A stretch of 64,000 nucleotides of DNA from Dromiciops gliroides (Eukaryota; Chordata; Mammalia; Microbiotheria; Microbiotheriidae): contig NC_057862.1 in the NCBI RefSeq assembly GCF_019393635.1, positions 680,870,814-680,934,813 on the forward strand, given 5' to 3'. The translations under genes and the position numbers were made by a program. Position 1 is the stretch's first letter. Every line of letters begins with the position of its first letter. The notes below the pieces were generated by a model, which ran no database searches, was not told the origin of the DNA, and saw nothing but the letters and a program-made list of their open reading frames with translations. Shown one piece after another: positions 57,521 to 64,000 of the stretch.

Positions 57521-57571
<51 letters not shown>
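57509..57571. repeat. (TG)n microsatellite
   Basis: TGTGTG with two early CG interruptions, about 60 bp; a Z-DNA prone alternating run. Confidence 0.95.
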
Positions 57572-57574
<3 letters not shown>

Positions 57575-58270
57575 CATGTGCATGCTTGACTGATTGGATC
57601 CTGTGATTTTATCTAGGTAATGAACTTCCTGTGTGGAAACTCCCTCCCCTGATAGACATCATTCATTCTTAGTTAACTTGTAGTCCTAGAGAATTGCCCG
57701 GGGCTGAGAGAAGTTACTTGACCAAGGTTGTCCAGCTAGTATGTCAAATAAACAGGACTAGAACCCAGATCTTTTTAATTCATGGCTAGCCCTCAATCAA
57801 TGAGTCAGTCAATCAAGCAGTACTGATTAAGCACTGATTATGTGCCAAGCATTGTGCTAGGAGCTGGAGAGACAGAGAATGAAGCAATTCCTAGTCCCAC
57901 TAAGAGTTTACTTCTTCTCTGGAGATGAGATAATTGAATAATTCACAATGGATAAAAATGTCTTTATTTCAGTGGAAAGGGGAAGTTACCCAGAATTGGG
58001 TATTAAAGGGTGAAGCTATTACCCAGCCCCCAGCCCCAGGCCTGGGAATAGGTAAGATAGGCAGCTGTCCAGGACACGTGTTTTGTTTTGTTTTTATTTT
58101 TTTTTTTGGGTGGGGAGATGAGAGATTGGAGGGGAGCAAAGAGGGAGACAAAACCTGGGCTATTTACAAATTTATTTTGGTCCATGAAAATATTTTATTC
58201 TTGTTTATAAATCTAAATCCAATAGTTTCATGTGGAAGCATGAATAGGCTTTACGCTTTTGTCCCCCCAG

Positions 58271-58347
58271 GAAAACTGCTATTACCAAGGACAAGTCCTG
58301 AATGAGGAGATGTCTACAGCCAGTATTAGCACCTGTCAGGGCCTGAG
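58271..58347 (+). CDS. ADAM28: ADAM exon 5: prodomain with conserved cysteines
   Basis: The acceptor is TTTTGTCCCCCCAG|GAA and the donor GGCCTGAG|GTGAGC. The 77 nt encode [20 protein letters not shown], then TCQGL and two bases of the next codon (AG, Arg or Ser). The C-Y-Y-x-G and ASIST-C-x-G-L blocks are among the most conserved parts of the ADAM prodomain, and the two cysteines are invariant in family members I know. It enters at phase 0 and exits at phase 2. A SINE with a clear target-site duplication was inserted into intron 5 only 33 bp after this donor. Confidence 0.9.
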
Positions 58348-58380
58348 GTGAGCTCTTCACAGTGGCTGAGGGATAAATCT

Positions 58381-58535
58381 ATTTCTTTTTTATTTTTTTT
58401 GCCGGTCAATGGGGGTTAAGTGACTTGCCCAGGGTCACATAGCTACAAAGTGTCAAGTGTCTGAGGCTGGATTTGAACTCAGATTCTCCTGAATTCAGGG
58501 CCAGTGCTTTATCCACTGTGCCACCTAGCTGCCCC
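58381..58535 (-). mobile_element. Marsupial SINE next to the exon 5 donor, 15-bp TSD
   Basis: CTGAGGGATAAATCT at 58366-58380 and 58536-58550 is a perfect duplication. The element begins 33 bp after the exon 5/intron 5 boundary and is antisense to the ADAM gene. Confidence 0.97.
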
Positions 58536-58893
58536 CTGAGGGATAAATCTGAAGAGGTTGGATCACTTTTTCTATGTCCCCTTAAGAAATCTATTTGGAG
58601 ACAGTGCACCATAGTGTAAGAAGGTCAGCATTAAGTCCTGCCTTTGAAATGTATTTGCTGTGTGACCTTGGACAAGTCATACAAGCTCCTAGGGCTCTAA
58701 GCCTCTGATAAAGGTGATATAATGTAGGAGCTACTAATCCACCCTTGACATTGCCCATGTTGATGAAAGGTGAAGAAGTGTCAGTGGACTGCAAGCTAAA
58801 CATGATTTAACAGTGAGATGTGTTAACTGCTCTCTCCCCTACTCCTCAAAATTATGGGATTTGGGACTGCATTAAGAAATATAAAGCCTCTTG

Positions 58894-59056
58894 GGGGCAG
58901 CTAGATGGCACAGTGGATAAAACATCAGTTCTGAAGTCAGGAGGACCTGAGTTCAAATCCGGACTCAGATACTTGACACTTAACTAGCTATGTGACCTTG
59001 GGCAAATCACTTAACCCCCATTGCCCTGCAAAAAGAAAAATGAACGAATGAACGAA
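58894..59056 (+). mobile_element. Marsupial SINE, short type
   Basis: TTGGGGGCAGCTAGATGGCAC to CCATTGCCCTGC; the tail AAAAAGAAAAATGAACGAATG leads straight into a GAAA microsatellite. Confidence 0.93.
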
Positions 59057-59059
59057 TGA

Positions 59060-59123
<64 letters not shown>

Positions 59124-59232
59124 GAGAAAGAAAGAAAGAGAGAAAGAAAGAAAGAGAGAAAGAAAGAAAGAGAGAAAGAAAGAAAGAGAGAAAGAAAGAA
59201 AGAGAGAAAGAAAGAGAGAAAGGAAGGAAGAA
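59057..59232. repeat. (GAAA)n / GAGAAAGAAA microsatellite
   Basis: About 70 bp of pure GAAA, then units with GAGA interruptions at regular spacing. It grew from the A-rich tail of the SINE; the Lys/Glu-rich and Phe/Leu/Ser-rich ORFs over it are artefacts. Confidence 0.97.
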
Positions 59233-59404
59233 AATTCTTCTATAAAAAAAGGCAGTTTAAAGCCCCACTGTTCTCTGGTACCATCTGACCTTGTCTGGAG
59301 TTGTGTGTTCATTTCTGGATGTCTCAGTTTAGGAAAGATGAGTGTCCAGAGCACAGCCAGGATGGTGAAGGGCCTTGAGGCCAGGATATATGAGGATCAT
59401 TTTT

Positions 59405-60050
59405 CTTTCTCTTTTTAGCATTTTATTTTCAAAATTACATGTAAAAACAAATTTTGACATCAATTTTTTAAAACTCTATACTCCAACTTCTCCTCCTTCC
59501 CTTCCCACTCCCCAACCACAAGAACTCAAGCAATCCAATACAAGTCACACATGAACAGTCATGGAAAACATCTCCACATTAGCCAGGTTGTGAGAGAAAA
59601 CATACAAAAAACTTCAGATTAAGTAACTGTAAAACAAAATATGCTTCAATCTGTTTTCAGATACCATCAGTTCTTTATCTGTAGATGGATTGCAATTTTC
59701 ATAAGTCCTTCAGAGTTATATTAGATCATTGCATAGCTGAAAGTAACCATGTGCTTCCCAGCAGATCATCTTACACTATTGCTGTTATTTTGGATACAGT
59801 ACATTTCACTCTGCTTCAGTTCACTTAGGTCTTTCCACGTTTTTCTGATAGTATCCTGTTCATCATAACCTATAAATAGTACCTTAAACTTGACAAAGAA
59901 TTTTCTTCATAATAGCCCAGCAAAGTAGGTACCATACATTTTGCCATTATAATCAATCATCATAACTATTTCCCTCCATCCTATTCCCTTCCCATGATAT
60001 TTACTCTATTTTCTATCTTCTTTTACCTTATTCCTCCTCAAAAGTGTTTT
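59405..60050 (-). mobile_element. Older L1-derived (HAL1-like) element, 3' part
   Basis: From the 3' end: TTAGCATTTTATTTTCAAAA, ACCATCAGTTCTTTATCTG, AGATCATTGCATAGCTGAAA, TCCATCCTATTCCCTTCCCA and CTTTTACCTTATTCCTCCTC. It is broken at 60050 and resumes at 63271 (see that entry), colinear with the younger copy at 60091-61330. Confidence 0.8.
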
Positions 60051-61204
60051 TTTTTTAATTTTTTTTTTAGAATAAGATGGTAGTTTATTTTTTGTTTTTT
60101 TCTCTTTCAACAAACATTTATTTTATTTTCCATTTACATGTAAGGGTAGTTTTCAACATTCATTTTCATAAAATTTAGAGTTGTAAATTTTTCTCCCTCC
60201 CTCCCTCCCTCCCTCTCCTCCCCCCTCCACAAGATCACAATCAGGTTATATATGTACAATCCACAAGTATTCTTTTTATCAGTTCTTTCTATAGGGGTGC
60301 ATAGTAAGCTTCCTCATTAGTTCCTTGGGATTGTCTTGGATCATTGCACTGCTGAGAGTAGTTAAGTCATTCACAATTACTCATTGTACAATACTGCTGT
60401 CACTACACACAATGTCATCTCAGCTCTGCTCACTTCACTATACATTGATGTTTATTAGACTTTCAAGGTTTTTCGGGGATGATTCTGTTTGTCATTTCCT
60501 GTAGCACAAGTCCATTCCACTACAATCATATAACACAGCTTTTTCCATCATTCCTCAATTGATGGACATTCCCTTGATTTTCAATTCTTAGCCTCCACCA
60601 AGAGTTGCTATAAATATTTTTTGTACAATTTTTCCCCCTTTTCTCTTTTTCATGATTACTATTGTTAACTGTTTCCCTTCCATCCTATTCCCTTCCCCAT
60701 GATACTTGTTCTATTATCCATCTTCTTTCATCCTATCACTCTTCAAAAAGGATTTGCTTCTCTCTGTCCCCTCCCCCACTCTGCCCTTCCTTCTTTTGCC
60801 CCTCTCTCTTTATCACTTTCCCCTCCTATTTTCCTGCAGGGTTAGAGAGATTATTCCACCCAATTGAGTGTGTACATTATTCCCTCCTAGAACCAATTCT
60901 AATGAGATTGAGGTTTTTCAGACAATTTTGGTGAGTGTTAGGCTCATTTACTGCCCAGATTAAATAGATTACTCCACCCAGTTGGGTGTGTCTATTAGTC
61001 CCTCCTTGAGGCAGCTCTGATGAGTTTAAGATCTTTGAGCCTTTTCTGATGAGTGTAAAATTCATTTGCTGCCCTGCTCCTCTCCCATCTCTTCCCCCCA
61101 CTCCATAAGCCTTTTCCTATTACTTTCATGTAAGATTTTGCTTCTGCCCTTCCCCCTCCCCCAATGAATTCCCTTCACCCCTCAATTTAACCCTAAAGAT
61201 GTTA

Positions 61205-61326
61205 TCATCTAGCTAAGTGACACAGTGGACAAACCATCACCCCTGGACCCAGGGGGATCACAGCCAAAACCTAGCCTCAGAAACAAGACACACAAGGCAG
61301 TCACCCCCTGTATGACCCCAGCTCCA
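61205..61326 (+). mobile_element. Degenerate SINE-like segment, part of the HAL1-like 3' region
   Basis: CTAGCTAAGTGACACAGTGG, CCCTGGACCCAGGGGGATCA and CTGTATGACCCCAGC. The same segment with the same left flank (AAAGATGTCATCAT) recurs at 63900-64000, so it belongs to the element rather than being a separate insertion. Confidence 0.7.
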
Positions 61327-61335
61327 TTTTTTTTT

Positions 61336-62282
61336 TTATGGTTCTCTAGGGTCTTGTATTTGAAAGTCAAATTTGCCATTCAGTTCAGGTCTTTTCATCA
61401 CAGATATCTGAAAGTCTTCTTTTTCATTAAAGTTCCAATTTTTCTGCTGAAAGATAATGCTGAGTTTTTCTGGGTAGGTGATTCTTGGTTGTAATCCCAT
61501 TTCCTTTGCCCTTTGGAATATCATATTCCATGCCCTCTACTCCTTTAATGTAGAAGCTGTTAGATCTTGTGGTATCCTGACTGGGGCTGCACAGTACTTG
61601 AATTCTTTCTTTTTGGGAGCTTGCAATATTTTCTCCTTGACTTAAGAGGTCTGGAATTTGACTATAATATTCCTAGGAGTTTTCTTTTTGGGATCTCTTT
61701 CTGGAGGTGTTAATTGGATTCTTTCAATTTCTAATTTAGCTGCTTCTTCTAGAATTTCAGGGCAATTTTCCCCGAGAATATCTTGGAAGATGGTGTCTAA
61801 GTTCTTTCCTTGGTCATGGTTTTCAGGTAGACCAATAATTTTCAAATTATCTCTCCTGGACATATTTTACAGGTTGGCAGTTTTCCCCAGAAGATATTTC
61901 ACATTGCCCTCTATTTTTTTATTCATTTGGATTTGCTTTATTGTGTCTTGGTTTCTCATAAAGTCACTGGCTTCCATTTGTTCAATCCTAATTCTTAGGC
62001 AATGCTTTTCATCGGAGAGCTTTGTACCTCCTTTTCCATTTGACTTTTTAAGCTGTTGACTTTTTTCTCATGTCTTTTCTGCATCACCCTCATTTCTCTT
62101 TCCATTTTTTCCACTACCTCTCTAACTTTATCTTCAAAGTCCTTTTTGAGAACCTCTCTGACCTGAGACCAATTTGTATTTTTCTTGGAAGCTTTAGATA
62201 TAGGGGCCCTGATGTTGACATCTTCCTCTGAGGGTGCCCCTTGGTCTTCCTTGTTACTGAAGAAATTTTCTATGGTCCTCAC
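61336..62282 (-). pseudogene. L1 ORF1 (RNA-binding protein), decayed
   Basis: About 315 codons, near the usual L1 ORF1 length. The N-terminal part (62282-61995) is charged and heptad-like (VREVVEKMEREMRVMQKRHE), the trimerising coiled coil. After one frameshift near 62000 come the RRM-type block DNLKIIGLPENHDQGKNLD, then RIQLTPPERDPKKKTPRNII, and the C-terminal block GLQPRITYPEKLSIIF. These match the L1 ORF1p order NLRI-IG-PE, TPR-IIV-F and QPRI-YPAKLSF. In-frame stops occur near 61872, at 61642 and near 61540, so it is not translatable as one protein. The stop TAA at 61336-61338 is followed at once by nine more A. Confidence 0.9.
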
Positions 62283-62388
62283 CTTTCTCTGTCAGCTCAT
62301 CTTGCCTTTCTTTTACTAGACTTTTAGCTCCTTAAAGTGGGGCACTGTTTCCAGGCTGCAGTATCCCAAACTTAAGAAGTGCCAGGTG

Positions 62389-62553
62389 TGGGGGCAGCTA
62401 GGTGGCGCAGTGGATGGAGCGGCGGCCCTGGATTCAGGAGTACCTGAGTTCGGATCAGGCCTCAGACACTTGACACTTACTGGCTGAGTGGCCCTGGGCA
62501 AGTCACTTAACCCCCATTGCCCTGCAAAAAAACCAAAACCAACCAAACAAAAA
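62389..62553 (+). mobile_element. Marsupial SINE, short type, nested in the HAL1-like element
   Basis: AAGAAGTGCCAGGTG (62374-62388) and AAGAAGTCCCAGGTG (62554-62568) flank it. Body GGGGGCAGCTAGGTGGCGCA to CCATTGCCCTGC with an AACCAAAACC tail. Confidence 0.95.
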
Positions 62554-63130
62554 AAGAAGTCCCAGGTGGTATGAATTAAGGAGGATCAGGTTCTTAACTC
62601 ACCTGGCCTGTTTCCTGGTCCTAGATGACCCCAGACCAACTTGTCGATCAACCAGCTTTGTGTGTTGTGGTTGTTAGCTCTGACAAGCCTGTGCCCCTCC
62701 CCAACCTGGACCACTTCTACTCGAGCCTACCACCTGGTTCTCAGTAGGGGTGTAAAATCCAAGTTCTGTCTCAGCACCAGCATAAACCCCTGTAGTTTCT
62801 CCCCTGCCCAGGGCTCAGCCCACTCACCAGACTGTGAGCTTAGTTCCAGATGACACTGGTGCTTCAGCTGATTCTGAGGCTCTGGGGGTCTCCTTCTCTG
62901 GTTAGGACTTTCTGAGACTGGATCTGTGTCAGGGTGACTGTGGGGTTGGGCCCGACTCCTGTATCAGCACAACTTCTCCCTCCTTCTGACCTTCCAAGCC
63001 GTTCTTGGTTAGAAGATGATTTCAGCACATTCTTCTGTGAGTTTTGCTGCTCCGGGCATTTTCCTATGACCTTATTTGGATGTTTTTTGGAGTGATCATG
63101 TCATGAGTTCATGAGCTCACTGCCTTTCTT

Positions 63131-63142
63131 CCGCCATCTTGG
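63131..63142 (-). promoter_or_regulatory. YY1-like motif at the L1/HAL1 5' end
   Basis: CCAAGATGGCGG on the minus strand, about 10 bp inside the element's 5' boundary. Family knowledge: a CAAGATGGCC-type YY1 site at the same place positions transcription initiation in human L1. Function here is inferred. Confidence 0.6.
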
Positions 63143-63270
63143 CTCTGCTGATGGTAGTTTATTTAGGGGCAAGGGAAGGGAAGGGGGGGGAGGGAAACCA
63201 TGAAAGAAATCCTTGAACTTCACATGGGGAGAGAGTTATGGAACAAAGCATGTGGCTCTGAGGTACCAAT

Positions 63271-64000
63271 CTCCTCAAAAATGTTTTACTTCTGACTATC
63301 CCCTCCCCTGCTCTGCCCTCCCTCCTTTCACCCTTCCCTCCTTATCCTCTTCCCCTGCTACTTTAGGGTTAAATAGACTACTCCTCCCAATTGGGTGTGT
63401 ATATTATTCCCTCCTTGAGCCAACTCTTATGAGATTAAGGTCTTTGAGCTCATTCTGTGTTCTAAATTTTCTTCCTCCCTCCTTCCTCAACCCTCCCTAT
63501 GAAATCAAGCAATTCAATATAAATCATACATGTGCAGTTGTGTAGAACATCTTCACCTTCCTTGAAAGTGTTTTGCTTTTTACTGCTCCCTCCCCCAATC
63601 TGCCCTTCCTTCCTTCCCCTCTTCTCCTCCCCCTTATCTCCTTCCCCTCCCACTTTCCCTCAGTGCAAAATATATTACTATACCAACTTGAGTATGTATG
63701 TTATTCCCTCTTTGAGCCAATTCTGATGAAAGTAAGGTTCACTCGCTCCCCCACTCCTTCCCCTTCTTCCCCTCCCCTCTATAAGATTTTTTCTTATTTC
63801 CTTCATGTGAGCTACCTCTCTCTAGTCCACCTCTTCCTTTTTCCTTCCCCTAGTACATTCTTCCTACCCCTCAACCCTATTTTAAAGATGTCATCATGGG
63901 TTAGCTAGGTGGCACAGTGGACAAAGCACCAGCCCTGGACCCAGGATGCCTCAAACACAAATCCGGCCCCAGATATAAGACTCCCCATCCTGCCTGCCCC
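63271..64000 (-). mobile_element. Older HAL1-like element, continuation of the 3' region
   Basis: Two purine-rich modules (pyrimidine-rich on +) with CCCAATTGGGTGTGTATATT and GAGTATGTATGTTATTCCC, then AAAGATGTCATCATGGGTTA and the SINE-like segment, which runs off the window. It aligns in order with 60740-61326. If colinear, antisense ORF1 should begin just beyond the right edge. Confidence 0.75.

Larger units (their letters stand above)
60091..63149 (-). mobile_element. L1-derived ORF1-only element (HAL1-like), full length
   Basis: A perfect 15-bp duplication, GATGGTAGTTTATTT, lies at 60076-60090 and 63150-63164. On the minus strand the element runs: 5' end GCAGAGCCAAGATGGCGGAAG; 5'UTR to 62283; decayed ORF1 62282-61336; an oligo(A) directly after the stop; then about 1.25 kb of 3' region consisting of a SINE-like antisense segment, a purine-rich module and a canonical L1 3' end (60091-60650). 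No ORF2, reverse transcriptase or endonuclease sequence is present. Family knowledge: half-L1 (HAL1) elements are ORF1-only L1 derivatives mobilised in trans. A SINE (62389-62553) is nested in the 5'UTR. Confidence 0.85.
60051..63270 (-). mobile_element. Small poly(A)-tailed insertion of unknown family, itself split
   Basis: CTCCTCAAAAGTGTTTT (60034-60050) and CTCCTCAAAAATGTTTT (63271-63287) form a 16/17 target-site duplication. Excluding the nested 3.06 kb element, about 150 bp remain: poly(T), antisense AATAAA, a polypurine block (AAGGGAAGGGAAGGGGGGGG) and GAGGTACCAAT. On the minus strand it ends like a polyadenylated transcript. No source gene recognised; it could be a processed mRNA 3' end or a short retroelement. 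Confidence 0.65.
21523..64000 (+). other. ADAM28: ADAM-family gene, 5' portion (exons 1-5 of a longer gene)
   Basis: Seen: five short ORF segments, each bounded by AG/GT splice signals, join in frame into 132 codons plus 2 nt with intron phases 1, 0, 2, 0, 2. The 77/79/77-nt lengths of exons 3-5 and the conserved prodomain blocks TTSPQIM, CYYQG and ASISTC fit ADAM (M12B) proteases. Family knowledge: ADAM28, ADAMDEC1 and ADAM7 are neighbouring paralogues; ADAM28 is a membrane or secreted metalloprotease-disintegrin of lymphocytes and epithelia. Inference: the exon 2 dibasic segment and the exon 4-5 blocks look closest to ADAM28 from memory, but the three paralogues score nearly alike here. The zinc-binding, disintegrin and cysteine-rich exons are not in the window, so catalytic competence cannot be judged. 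I found no exon 6 between 58348 and 64000. Confidence 0.7.

Noticed and set aside
59007-59418. ORFs of 115-120 codons rich in Lys/Glu or Phe/Leu/Ser
   Set aside because: They are produced by the GAAA microsatellite at a SINE tail.
62279-62318. Alternative ORF1 starts upstream of 62282
   Set aside because: The minus-strand frame upstream shows no extension with ORF1-like charge pattern, and the MRTIENFF start leads directly into the coiled coil.
58348-64000. ADAM exon 6 or later exons
   Set aside because: I looked for a phase-2 acceptor followed by the usual GYF/RYFIEPL-type prodomain sequence and found none; the interval is almost entirely repeats.

Overview
The window is mammalian nuclear DNA from a marsupial, probably an Australasian lineage. 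The evidence is dozens of copies of a tRNA-derived CORE-type SINE with the recurring core AGCTAGGTGGCGCAGTGG, plus MIR, L2-like and L1 remnants typical of marsupial genomes. Most of the sequence is intronic or intergenic repeat. The species cannot be resolved by eye.

One protein-coding gene is supported, on the + strand: the 5' half of an ADAM-family (M12B) metalloprotease gene of the ADAM28/ADAMDEC1/ADAM7 clade, best read as ADAM28. Five coding exons (21523-21574, 41104-41216, 51807-51883, 55628-55706, 58271-58347) have consensus splice sites and compatible phases (1,0,2,0,2). They give 132 codons plus 2 nt: a signal peptide and the first part of the inhibitory prodomain. The protease, disintegrin and cysteine-rich exons must lie beyond the right edge. 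Introns 1-4 are about 19.5, 10.6, 3.7 and 2.6 kb.

Region 1-20510 is upstream flank with no gene I can recognise: SINEs, L1 and L2 fragments, a putative ERV LTR, GA and CA/TA microsatellites, and one unproven exon-like island on the minus strand near 8.9 kb. At 20511-21165 there is a perfect (TTCCC)131 array, ending 357 bp before the ADAM start codon. The 21166-21522 interval is the presumptive promoter/5'UTR.

Introns 1-4 hold many SINE insertions with readable target-site duplications, 5'-truncated L1 copies (one with recognisable ORF2 C-terminal sequence), three copies of a LINE ORF2 C-terminal segment, and a 0.8 kb GA/GACA tract at 26.3-27.1 kb.

Intron 5 (58348 onward) holds the most striking structure. 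A 3.06 kb L1-derived, ORF1-only (half-L1/HAL1-like) element lies at 60091-63149 on the minus strand, bounded by a perfect 15-bp target-site duplication. It runs from an L1-like 5' end with a CCAAGATGGCGG motif, through a decayed ORF1, to a long 3' region with no ORF2. It sits inside a small poly(A)-tailed insertion, which itself sits inside an older copy of the same 3' region, and it carries a SINE of its own.
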